The notes: generated from the sequence alone by a model not told the origin. A stretch of DNA of 6,450 nt from Clostridia bacterium (GCA_017964345.1 JAGCSD010000068.1:1-6450); one strand, 5' to 3'. Shown: positions 1 to 6,147, counted from the first letter of the stretch. Made by a program: numbers and translations.

Positions 1-1038
1 ACCTATAAGAGCGACTACACCGACGCGCTGGGGCATGACTATCAGGCGGGCACGGTAACGAATCCGACCTGCACGGAACAGGGATATACGACTTACGTCT
101 GCTCGCACGACTCGAGCCATACGGAAAAGAGAGATTACACCGACGCGCTGGGACATGACTACCGGTTTGTCGAATACACCGTGGAGCCGACCTGCGAAGC
201 GGGAGGTAAGGCATTATATCGCTGCTCGCGCTGCCCGGCGGAAGAAACTCGCGACGTGGACGCGCTGGGACATAACTATCAGGCGGGCACGGTGACAAAT
301 CCGACCTGCACGGAACAGGGATATACGACTTATGTCTGCACGCATGACGCGAGCCACACCGAGAAGAGGGATTTCACCGACGCGCTGGGACATGACCTCA
401 CTTGGGAAATCACCAAGTCGCCCACGACCGAGGAAGAGGGCGAGATGACGGCTCACTGCTCGCGCTGCGACGAAACCAGGAAAGCCTCGATCGGCAAGCT
501 GACGAGCAAAGTGGAAGGCGCCGAAAACCCCGAAGGAACGGCGACGATCCCGGATAACGCGGTGATCTCACTGGAAAGCGAATCCGTGCAGGATGAAACG
601 GTGAAAGCTGTGATCGCTAAATTGCCGGGACAGAAGAAGAATAATTTCCTTGCCGCGTTCTCCGCGTATGCGCTTGTTCCGGTCGACGCGCAAACCGGTG
701 TGATCTATCCGGTGGACGGCCCTGTGACGATCACAATGGAACTGCCGGAAGAATGGAAAAATGTCAACGGATTGCAGTTGGCGTTGATCGATGAAAACGG
801 CGGAGTGACGGAAGTTCCGGTCACTCTGAACGGGGACGGCACCGCGACGGTTCAGGCACCGAATCTGAACGGCACGTTCGCGTTGTTCAACGTGCCTGCC
901 GAAGAACCTGCCACTACGACACCCGGCAATCCGAGCAAGACGGGCGATGCGCTGACGACCGGTCTGTGGGCGCTTCTGCTGACGGCGCTTGCCATGGCGG
1001 TCGTTTGCTTGAAGAAATTGCGCGACGCGAAGAACTAA
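1..1038 (+). CDS. Repeat-rich surface protein with Cys/His repeats and C-terminal sorting-like signal (5' partial)
   Basis: The frame is open from the first base, so the N-terminus lies outside the window; 345 residues are visible, ending in TAA. Residues 1-167 are repeats of about 40 residues in two alternating types. Type A (15-54 and 94-133) has C-x9-C-x-H-x3-H. Type B (55-93, and a decayed copy at 134-167) has C-x9-C-x2-C or its remnant. Units generally close with an LGH motif. Residues about 168-305 look like a beta-rich domain of the kind that precedes the anchor in clostridial surface proteins. The tail has an acidic, Pro/Thr-rich linker, the motif NPSKTGD (310-316), a hydrophobic segment (about 318-337) and the basic end KKLRDAKN, which is the layout of a cell-wall sorting signal. 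The motif departs from LPXTG and from the clostridial xPKTG(D) form because Ser replaces the Pro before KTG, so wall anchoring is inferred; a simple membrane anchor is possible. The protein is probably extracellular; ligand unknown. Confidence 0.85.
   Translation, partial: TYKSDYTDALGHDYQAGTVTNPTCTEQGYTTYVCSHDSSHTEKRDYTDALGHDYRFVEYTVEPTCEAGGKALYRCSRCPAEETRDVDALGHNYQAGTVTNPTCTEQGYTTYVCTHDASHTEKRDFTDALGHDLTWEITKSPTTEEEGEMTAHCSRCDETRKASIGKLTSKVEGAENPEGTATIPDNAVISLESESVQDETVKAVIAKLPGQKKNNFLAAFSAYALVPVDAQTGVIYPVDGPVTITMELPEEWKNVNGLQLALIDENGGVTEVPVTLNGDGTATVQAPNLNGTFALFNVPAEEPATTTPGNPSKTGDALTTGLWALLLTALAMAVVCLKKLRDAKN
22..399 (+). repeat. In-frame 237-bp period repeat in the surface protein gene
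   Basis: The segments 22-162 and 259-399 are near-identical direct repeats offset by 237 bp (79 codons). Each encodes DALGH(D/N)Y followed by a type A Cys/His unit. The intervening 163-258 encodes a diverged type B unit, so the higher-order period is A-B. Many of the differences between copies are at third codon positions (for example tac/tat, gta/gtg), which suggests duplication followed by selection on the protein. The array probably continues upstream of the window, since the first visible residues already match the end of another unit. Confidence 0.9.
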
Positions 1039-1058
1039 CGCATCTTTCAAAAAAAATG

Positions 1059-1089
1059 ACGGGCTGAGAAGGGAGTCTCAGCCCGTTTT
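1059..1089. terminator. Bidirectional intrinsic terminator between convergent genes
   Basis: There is a perfect 11-bp stem, ACGGGCTGAGA (1059-1069) with TCTCAGCCCGT (1076-1086), around a 6-nt loop. On the + strand it is followed by TTTT (1086-1089), ending the surface protein transcript. On the - strand the same hairpin is followed two bases later by eight T (complement of the A-run 1049-1056), ending the yetF/DUF4363 transcript. The hairpin sits between two convergent reading frames. The U-tract is stronger in the minus direction. Confidence 0.9.
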
Positions 1090-1127
1090 CGTATGCTGTT
1101 TTCAGGCGGAAATCAGCTCGTTTCCGG

Positions 1128-1475
1128 TCAGAAAACATTGTTCAGCGCCAAAGTATTGCGTTCGCCGATGTGCCGGAAGAGCTTGACCGCCAGAGCCTTG
1201 GATTCCAGAAATTCATCGTGATCCGCTTCGATTTCCGCTTCCATCGCCCATAAGATCTGATTGACGGAGTCAATTTCTTTATGATCCACGATCAGCTCCA
1301 AAAAACGGCTTTTTTCTTCCCAGATCCGCGTCAACTCCTGCACGTCGTCCATTGTTTAAAGGGAGTCGGCGCGCGCCGCCATATCTTCCGAAAGAGAGGC
1401 GACAAAGCCGTCAAAGAAGATCGAGCCGCATAAAAATACAACGATCAACACCGATACGGTTACGATACTGCGCAT
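1128..1475 (-). pseudogene. DUF4363 family membrane protein interrupted by an in-frame TAA
   Basis: From ATG at 1475 (SD GGGAGG at 1485-1480, 4 nt away) the frame encodes 39 residues with an N-terminal membrane or signal helix, MRSIVTVSVLIVVFLCG, and then meets TAA at 1358-1356. The same frame continues without shift: ACA, then ATG at 1352, then 74 residues to TGA at 1130-1128. The downstream part contains W-x6-F-x4-VDHKEIDSVNQIL and ends HIGERNTLALNNVF. I recognise this as the C-terminal pattern of DUF4363 (W..L.DH.EID, then HI.E...L.L.N.F). Together the parts make 115 codons, close to the usual size of about 120. The start overlaps the end of the yetF-like gene by 16 nt, the family's common arrangement. 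One substitution (for example CAA or GAA to TAA) explains the break; a sequencing error would too. Reinitiation at the ATG 3 nt past the stop could give a soluble C-terminal domain, but no SD is seen there. Family function is unknown. Confidence 0.8.
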
Positions 1476-2152
1476 GAAACCTCCCGGACGCGCGGCGAGC
1501 GTCCCGTGCCGTGCAGGTACAGCGTGGTGCCGTCAAAAGTGGAAAGCAGAATGTCCTTAGCGCAGGCAAATCCGTTTTCAATCAGCTTGGCGTTCAGCCA
1601 TGCCTCGTCTGTTTGAAATTGCCGTAAATTCTGTTTTTGAATTTTACCGTCCATGATCAGAGCCACGTGCAGCTCCTCCTGCTGCGGACACGGCGTCAGA
1701 TCGCCTGCCTCGGCGGGACGGAACGCGCTTTTAGGCAGTACGCTGATCTGTCCGTTGGTTTCGAGGATAGCGTAATACACTTCGGAGGGATCGAATACTC
1801 CTTGCGCACGCAGTTGTTCGAGCAGGTCCTGCAGGGTGTAGCGCACGGCGCAAAGCGCGTCTTCCAGGACGACGCCGTGCGCGATCAGCATACGAGGCTT
1901 GCCGCAGATTACACGTCGCGCCGGCATGAATTTCAACGAGAGCAAGGACAGGACCAGTCCCGCCGCGAGCAGGACATAAATCGGCAGAATGCCCCACAAA
2001 AGCGGCAGATTAATGTCCGCCATCGGAACCGTTGCTAAGTTGGCGACGATCAGCGTCAGCGTGAATTCATAGGGTTGCAATTGCCCGATCTGCCGTTTTC
2101 CCATCAGGCGCGTCATCAGAAACAATGCGAAAAAGACGATCAGCGTTCGCAA
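1460..2152 (-). CDS. yetF: YetF-like DUF421 membrane protein
   Basis: The 230-residue product matches the DUF421/YetF family. An N-terminal membrane region has helices at about residues 1-16, 29-46 and 50-72. The family hallmark MGKRQIGQLQPYEF is at 17-30. A cytosolic domain follows, with RRVICGKPRMLIAHG (79-93), LLEQLRAQGVFDPSEVYYAILETNGQ (110-135) and an ALIMDGKI segment (164-171). Role is poorly known; DUF421 proteins occur in membranes of spore formers, and some in the spore membrane. The frame starts at TTG (2152), which has no nearby SD. The homologous reading continues upstream as LIANIL in the same frame, but no ATG, GTG or TTG exists between an in-frame stop near 2240 and 2152. A strong SD with ATG lies at 2183-2172 in another frame; deleting one T after it would give MLIANILLRTL, a typical family start. 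The true start is therefore uncertain and the gene may be 5'-frameshifted. The downstream partner is the DUF4363 frame. Confidence 0.85.
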   Translation of the reverse strand: MRTLIVFFALFLMTRLMGKRQIGQLQPYEFTLTLIVANLATVPMADINLPLLWGILPIYVLLAAGLVLSLLSLKFMPARRVICGKPRMLIAHGVVLEDALCAVRYTLQDLLEQLRAQGVFDPSEVYYAILETNGQISVLPKSAFRPAEAGDLTPCPQQEELHVALIMDGKIQKQNLRQFQTDEAWLNAKLIENGFACAKDILLSTFDGTTLYLHGTGRSPRVREVSCAVS

Positions 2153-2171
2153 AAGAATGTTGGCGATAAGA

Positions 2172-2183
2172 CATCCTCTCCTT
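2172..2183 (-). promoter_or_regulatory. SD and ATG of the yetF-like gene, one base out of frame
   Basis: On the minus strand AAGGAGAGG (2183-2175) is followed directly by ATG (2174-2172). This is the only good initiation site in front of the DUF421 frame, yet the ATG is 22 nt from the TTG at 2152, so it is not in phase. Read as it stands, it gives only about 36 unrelated codons. The spacing from AAGGAG to ATG is 3 nt, which is short. Confidence 0.5.
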
Positions 2184-2235
2184 GCCGGTGTATTTGCATA
2201 CGATAGTAAGATTATCTTGCGACGTTTTCGTGAAA

Positions 2236-2241
2236 ATTATA
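2236..2241 (-). promoter_or_regulatory. Possible -10 box for the yetF-like transcript
   Basis: The minus strand shows TATAAT at 2241-2236, about 53 bp upstream of the SD. At 17 bp spacing the -35 position reads TTTCCG, a poor match, so this rests on the -10 alone. It lies in the 177-bp divergent gap between the yetF-like gene and the SH3b gene, where a minus-strand promoter is expected. Confidence 0.35.
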
Positions 2242-2270
2242 AAACTTTTCTGAATTGACGGAAATGGAAG

Positions 2271-2299
2271 TGTACATTTCGAGTAAAATATGCTATAAT
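2271..2299 (+). promoter_or_regulatory. Sigma-A-type promoter of the SH3b–VanW operon
   Basis: TGTACA (2271-2276), a 17-bp spacer, then an extended -10 TGCTATAAT (2291-2299). The -35 is a partial match but the -10 is perfect and carries the TG extension. The predicted transcript begins near 2306, about 24 nt before the ATG at 2330, which rules out a TTG start at 2255 for the downstream gene. Confidence 0.7.
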
Positions 2300-2329
2300 A
2301 AACAAGAACAAAATGGGGAGAGAACAGGT

Positions 2330-3163
2330 ATGAGTGAAAAGCTGAAAAAAGGATTGCTTTATACGCTCAAAGTTTTTCTGACGGTTTCACTGTTGTTAGG
2401 GGTTACCGTGGGTTCTTTTTTCTCCAGCATGAAGATGTCTAATTTATACTTTTTGCTCAATGATGCGTTGAAGGCTCGCTTAGATGTGATCCTGCTGAAC
2501 GCTGATATAGACGATAAATCCGCCTTTTTTACTTATGACTATCTGCAATCCGAAGAGTATATGCCTCTACAGGAAAACTACCGCATTTATCTGATCAACA
2601 ATTACGGGCACAAACTGCAGTATTCCAACCTCTTCGTCTTCCCGTGGCAGACGACCAAGACCGTAACGGTTAAAGAAGCGGTCTTTGCCATCAACGGCGA
2701 ACTGGATACGACACAGATGTCCAAGGCAGACGCCATGGCGCACGATTTGTATAATATCCCGGCATGGAAGGACAGCGTGTACCGTGTTCGTCTTGTTTAT
2801 CAAGACGGAAGCTGGTTGGTGGATCGCATTACACGGCGCGGCGATTTTTCGTACGAGCCGGTGCAGACGCCATCCCTTACGAAAGAAGAAATAGAGGCGC
2901 TGCGTACGCCTACCCCGGAGCCGACGGAACCGTTGCCCAGCGGAGAAATACCGTCCGGCGATCGTCCCGCTCGGATCAGTACCGCGCTGATCGGGCAAAC
3001 GGTCAATTTACGGGAAGGACCCACTGTGGCGTATCCGAGTCTGAAAGTGCTGTCCTCCGGCGATAAGCTGACGGTCAAAGAGGAAGCGGACGGGTGGTAT
3101 TTGGTTGTAACCGAGGACGGTACCACGGGGTATGTCAGCGGGTATTACATTTTATTTGAATAG
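2330..3163 (+). CDS. Membrane-anchored protein with C-terminal bacterial SH3 domain
   Basis: This is a 277-residue protein. Residues 1-10 are basic and 11-33 form a hydrophobic membrane anchor, so the rest should lie outside the cell. Residues about 40-175 form a domain I cannot assign; it includes a patch (about 149-166, VYRVRLVYQDGSWLVDRI) that looks like the end of an alpha/beta fold. Residues 180-215 are a Pro/Glu/Ser-rich linker. Residues about 220-276 are an SH3b domain: GQTVNLREGPTVAYPSLKVL, then DGWYLVV and TGYVSGYYI. Such domains commonly bind peptidoglycan or its peptides. I chose ATG 2330 because GGGGAG (2315-2320) precedes it by 9 nt and the promoter -10 lies at 2294. The stop TAG is 10 nt before the VanW gene's start, so the two are probably one operon with related envelope roles. 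No catalytic motif is apparent; the protein may be a wall-sensing or scaffolding partner. Confidence 0.85.
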   Translation: MSEKLKKGLLYTLKVFLTVSLLLGVTVGSFFSSMKMSNLYFLLNDALKARLDVILLNADIDDKSAFFTYDYLQSEEYMPLQENYRIYLINNYGHKLQYSNLFVFPWQTTKTVTVKEAVFAINGELDTTQMSKADAMAHDLYNIPAWKDSVYRVRLVYQDGSWLVDRITRRGDFSYEPVQTPSLTKEEIEALRTPTPEPTEPLPSGEIPSGDRPARISTALIGQTVNLREGPTVAYPSLKVLSSGDKLTVKEEADGWYLVVTEDGTTGYVSGYYILFE

Positions 3164-3173
3164 GAAGTTTGAC

Positions 3174-4712
3174 ATGAAGCAGCATACAGACGCTGAGCAA
3201 GATCGTATTTTCTTTCATATCATCACGCTTGTGATTTGCCTGGCAATTCTGCTGCTTACCAGTATATTGCTTTTGGTTCGTTATTGGTTTCAAACGAAAG
3301 AGCAGAGCAAAACGCAGGCGCTTTTTGAATCCTATCAGGCGCGTAGTGAAGACTACTTCAGCGGCAGAATTCTCCGAGGTGTCACTGTTTCGGGGTATGA
3401 TGTGGGCGGCATGACGCGAGAGGAAGCGCAGGAGCTTTTGGCTTCCTGCGTGGACTATCATATTCCCGTTAATAAGCTTGTTTTGACATATCAGGATCAC
3501 ACATGGGAACTGGATCGGGAAACGTTCCGTCTGTCGGTGGACGTTGCCAGCGCGGTGGAAAAAGCCCTGAACGTCGGGCGCAAGGGTACCGAGCAAGAGC
3601 GTCGGGATGCGCTTGCTCGCTTGGAGCGCGGCGAAACAATAGACGTTTCCGCTGTGGTTATCAGCGATTCCGCACCTTTGATCGAGCGATTGAAGGAGAT
3701 CAAAGCGGAAGTCGACGTGCCGCGCCGCAACGCCACGGTTTCCTTTTCCTATAACGGCGGACATCCGCTTTATACCTATACCGATGAGCAAGTCGGCGTC
3801 AGCTTGGATATCAATCAGGCGTACCGGGATATCGCCGTGCTGGCGGGAAAGGATGAGGAAATCCTTACGTATGCCTTCACGCCGACTGTCATAGAGCCGA
3901 CGACGCGCCGCGCCGACCTGGAACGCGATTATACGTTGGTAAGCTCATTCAGCACGTGGCTTTCCACGTCTTCCGCGGCAGGACGCGTGAATAACATTCG
4001 TACGGCGCTCGAATGTTTGGATGAGCATGTGTGGCTTCCGGGGGAAACGTTTTCTTTCAACCAGTGGGTAGGGGAACGTACCACCGAAAAAGGCTTCGGC
4101 ATGGGCGTGTTCATCAACGAGCAGCAACAGTACGACGAAACGGTAGGCGGCGGAATTTGTCAGGTTTCGACCACGATTTTCAACGCGGCGCTCCTGTGCG
4201 GAGCCAATCTGCCGGGACGCCACGCGCCGATCGAAATTACCGAGCGCCGCACGCATACCTGGCCGAGTGAATACATCGACCGCGGATTGGACGCAACCGT
4301 CAGTTGGCCCAGCACCGATCTGAAGCTGTATAACAACAGCCCGACGCCGTATTTCCTGCATACGGAAATGAACCGTTCGGGCAATCGCTATTATGTGGTG
4401 GTGCAGATTTACGGCATGAAACTTGCGAATAACGCGAGCGTCCGCATTGAAACGGAAACAGTGTCGGAAGTCCCGTACGCGCAGGAAACGATTCTGGATG
4501 TGGATAACCTCTACAACCTTGCGCCCGGGGAGGAAAAGGTCGTCGTGCGCGGCAGAACGGGGTACACGGTCAATGTGATTCAGGTCTGGAGCGAGCCGGG
4601 CAAGGAAGATGTCAAATCCTTGATTACCGTTTCGCGGTATAGTCCGATCAATGCCAAAGTGTACGTCAGCGCTCAACAGTCTGCCGATCCGGCGCAAAAT
4701 CTGACGGGATAA
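3174..4712 (+). CDS. VanW family protein with PG-binding-like and G5-like domains
   Basis: This is a 512-residue protein from ATG 3174, chosen because AGGAAG (3162-3167) sits 6 nt upstream. An earlier in-frame ATG at 3132 would overlap the SH3b gene by 32 nt and has no clear SD. Residues about 10-37 are a membrane anchor. Residues about 63-235 resemble the YoaR-type putative peptidoglycan-binding region (ILRGVTVSGYDVGGMTREEA is its usual opening; a second half follows near 185-235). The VanW domain spans about 265-400, with LPGETFSFNQWVGERT, the hallmark GGGICQVSTTIFNAALL (325-341), then the H/R-rich segment PGRHAPIEITERRTHTWPS. Residues about 425-500 look like a G5 domain (APGEEKVVVRGRTGYT). 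VanW proteins were first noted in vancomycin-resistance clusters, but their biochemical function is not established, and nothing else here suggests glycopeptide resistance. The protein is predicted to be extracytoplasmic and co-transcribed with the SH3b gene. No clear terminator follows. Confidence 0.9.
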   Translation: MKQHTDAEQDRIFFHIITLVICLAILLLTSILLLVRYWFQTKEQSKTQALFESYQARSEDYFSGRILRGVTVSGYDVGGMTREEAQELLASCVDYHIPVNKLVLTYQDHTWELDRETFRLSVDVASAVEKALNVGRKGTEQERRDALARLERGETIDVSAVVISDSAPLIERLKEIKAEVDVPRRNATVSFSYNGGHPLYTYTDEQVGVSLDINQAYRDIAVLAGKDEEILTYAFTPTVIEPTTRRADLERDYTLVSSFSTWLSTSSAAGRVNNIRTALECLDEHVWLPGETFSFNQWVGERTTEKGFGMGVFINEQQQYDETVGGGICQVSTTIFNAALLCGANLPGRHAPIEITERRTHTWPSEYIDRGLDATVSWPSTDLKLYNNSPTPYFLHTEMNRSGNRYYVVVQIYGMKLANNASVRIETETVSEVPYAQETILDVDNLYNLAPGEEKVVVRGRTGYTVNVIQVWSEPGKEDVKSLITVSRYSPINAKVYVSAQQSADPAQNLTG

Positions 4713-4725
4713 ATGGATTCCTTAC

Positions 4726-4754
4726 TTTACAGATCTGTTGTTTTTCGTTATAAT
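4726..4754 (+). promoter_or_regulatory. rhaA promoter
   Basis: TTTACA (4726-4731), a 17-bp spacer and TATAAT (4749-4754) make a near-consensus sigma-A promoter 14 nt after the VanW stop codon. A second perfect TATAAT lies at 4779-4784, but its -35 position is weak (AATACA at 18 bp), so it may be an accessory start. The leader to rhaA is about 50 nt. Confidence 0.8.
4729..4738. repeat. Perfect 10-bp palindrome overlapping the rhaA -35
   Basis: ACAGATCTGT is fully self-complementary, overlaps the last three bases of the -35 box and extends into the spacer. The position would suit a repressor operator for a sugar gene. It is short, has no loop and no second copy nearby, so chance is a real alternative. 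I see no convincing catabolite-repression (cre) site around it. Confidence 0.25.
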
Positions 4755-4810
4755 AATACATAGAATGTGTCTGTATACTATAATATTTTAATATAAAGGA
4801 GATCGAATTC

Positions 4811-6064
4811 ATGAACGCACGCTACGAATCCGCCAAAAAAATCTATGCGTCATTCGGTGTTGACACCGATGTCGCCATCTCCAAACTGAAAAACGTGCCG
4901 TTGTCTGTCCACTGCTGGCAGGGCGATGACGTCATCGGCTTCGACCATGACGGTCCGTTGACCGGAGGCATTCAAACCACCGGCAACTATCCCGGCAAGG
5001 CAAGAACGCCCGAAGAGCTGATGAATGACATGGACAAGGCGCTTTCGCTTTGCCCCGGCAAAAAGAAGATCAATGTTCACGCCTGCTATGCAATTTTTGA
5101 AAAGGGCGGGTTTGTTGACCGTGACAAATTAGAGCCGAAGCATTTTGCTCCGTGGGTGGAATTTGCCAAAAAACACGGCATGGGTATCGACTTCAACCCC
5201 ACATTTTTCTCACATCCGATGGTCAAGGACGGATTGACACTCTCCAGTCCCGACGAAAAGGTGCGCAAGTTCTGGATCGAACACGGCAAGGCGTGCATTC
5301 GCATATCGCAGTATTTTGCCGAGGAAACCGGTATTCCCTGCGTGATGAATATCTGGACCGGCGACGGCTTCAAGGATATTCCGGCTGATCGCCTGACTCC
5401 GAGAATGCGGTATAAAGCATCCATCGAAGAAATCCTTTCCGAACCGTTTGATACGAATAAGGTCAAGCCTTGTGTGGAATCCAAAGTGTTTGGTATCGGC
5501 GTGGAATCCTTTACCGCCGGGAGCGCCGAGTTTTCACTGACCTTTGCCGCTACGCACGAGGGATGCCTGCCGCTGATGGATAACGGTCATTATCATCCCA
5601 CGGAAGTCGTTTCCGATAAAATTCCGGCGCTCTTATGCTTCTTCCCGGAAATCGCTCTGCATATCACACGCGGTGTGCGTTGGGACTCCGATCATGTGCT
5701 TCTTTTTGACGATGAAACCAAGGAGATGGCAAAGGAGATTGTGCGCAATGACGCGCTTGACCGCGTGTACATGGCGCTGGACTATTTTGACGCCAGCATC
5801 AATCGTATCGCCGCCTGGACGGTCGGTATCCGCTCCTGGCAGAAAGCACTGCTTGCGGCGCTTTGCACGCCGAACGCTAAGCTGAAATCTCTGCAGGATG
5901 CCGCGCAGTTCACCGAGCTGATGGCGATGCAGGAAGAAGTCAAAACCCTGCCCTTCGGTGACGTGTGGAAGCAGTATTGCGAAGAATGCGGCGTGGCAAG
6001 CGATCTGTCATGGCTTGACGAAATCAAACAATACGAAGCCGACGTGCTGTCCAAGCGCGGATAA
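4811..6064 (+). CDS. rhaA: L-rhamnose isomerase
   Basis: The 417-residue product matches RhaA (EC 5.3.1.14; the E. coli enzyme has 419). It interconverts L-rhamnose and L-rhamnulose in the cytoplasm, the first step of rhamnose catabolism, using a TIM barrel and divalent metal such as Mn2+. All key residues align with E. coli at an offset of about 10: Glu223 and Lys225 in VESK, Asp257 in MDNGHYHPTE, His284, Asp292 and Asp294 in HITRGVRWDSDH, and Asp324 in ALDYFDASINR. The flexible N-terminal region with HCWQGDDVIGFD is present. The start ATG has AAAGGAG (4795-4801) 9 nt upstream. The gene has its own promoter and terminator and is apparently monocistronic: no rhaB (kinase), rhaD (aldolase), transporter or regulator is visible within the window. 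It is complete and shows no lesions. Some family members also act on related sugars, so substrate range is inferred. Confidence 0.97.
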   Translation: MNARYESAKKIYASFGVDTDVAISKLKNVPLSVHCWQGDDVIGFDHDGPLTGGIQTTGNYPGKARTPEELMNDMDKALSLCPGKKKINVHACYAIFEKGGFVDRDKLEPKHFAPWVEFAKKHGMGIDFNPTFFSHPMVKDGLTLSSPDEKVRKFWIEHGKACIRISQYFAEETGIPCVMNIWTGDGFKDIPADRLTPRMRYKASIEEILSEPFDTNKVKPCVESKVFGIGVESFTAGSAEFSLTFAATHEGCLPLMDNGHYHPTEVVSDKIPALLCFFPEIALHITRGVRWDSDHVLLFDDETKEMAKEIVRNDALDRVYMALDYFDASINRIAAWTVGIRSWQKALLAALCTPNAKLKSLQDAAQFTELMAMQEEVKTLPFGDVWKQYCEECGVASDLSWLDEIKQYEADVLSKRG

Positions 6065-6098
6065 GAAACAACGCAAGGAAGCGATCGTGCAAATATCG

Positions 6099-6123
6099 CG
6101 GCGGGCGTCTGCCCGCCGTTTTT
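6099..6123 (+). terminator. Intrinsic terminator after rhaA
   Basis: An 8-bp GC stem, CGGCGGGC (6099-6106) with GCCCGCCG (6111-6118), encloses a 4-nt loop GTCT and is followed by five T (6119-6123). It lies 35 nt after the rhaA stop and separates rhaA from argC. Confidence 0.93.
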
Positions 6124-6124
6124 A

Positions 6125-6142
6125 TATGAATAAATTATCAAA
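6125..6142 (+). promoter_or_regulatory. Possible second ArgR/AhrC operator (ARG box)
   Basis: TATGAATAAATTATCAAA fits the E. coli ARG box pattern WNTGAATWWWWATTCANW except at two central positions of the right half-site. It ends 5 bp before the argC -35 and begins 52 bp before the better box at 6177, about five helical turns. The region is AT-rich, so this one is tentative. Confidence 0.4.
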
Positions 6143-6147
6143 TCTGC

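Noticed and set aside
22..399. Repeats considered as a CRISPR array
   Set aside because: The repeats are 141 bp long, in frame and coding, with no short palindromic repeat-spacer structure.
568..1050. Open frame of 160 codons on the minus strand opposite the surface protein
   Set aside because: Arg-rich antisense product, no initiation signals, and it runs into the terminator hairpin region.
1356..1358. TAA as a reassigned sense codon
   Set aside because: TAA is the natural stop of the surface protein, the yetF-like gene, the VanW gene and rhaA in this same window.
2255..2329. A 25-codon N-terminal extension of the SH3b protein from TTG 2255
   Set aside because: The perfect extended -10 box of the promoter (2291-2299) lies inside it, and ATG 2330 has its own SD followed by a typical basic/hydrophobic anchor.
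3132..3173. Earlier ATG at 3132 for the VanW protein, overlapping the SH3b gene by 32 nt
   Set aside because: No SD precedes it, while ATG 3174 has AGGAAG at good spacing; the extra 14 residues only prolong the cytoplasmic tail.
3135..3791. Open frame of 218 codons on the minus strand opposite the 5' part of the VanW gene
   Set aside because: Antisense to a real gene with low-complexity basic composition and no family features.
3945..4697. Open frame of 250 codons on the minus strand opposite the VanW gene
   Set aside because: It lies wholly antisense to a clearly conserved protein, is Arg/His-rich with no recognisable domain, and has no SD or promoter; it is a shadow of the GC-rich + strand.
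3174..4712. Vancomycin-resistance cluster because of VanW
   Set aside because: No ligase, dehydrogenase, dipeptidase or two-component genes are present; VanW domains are common in Clostridia outside resistance clusters.
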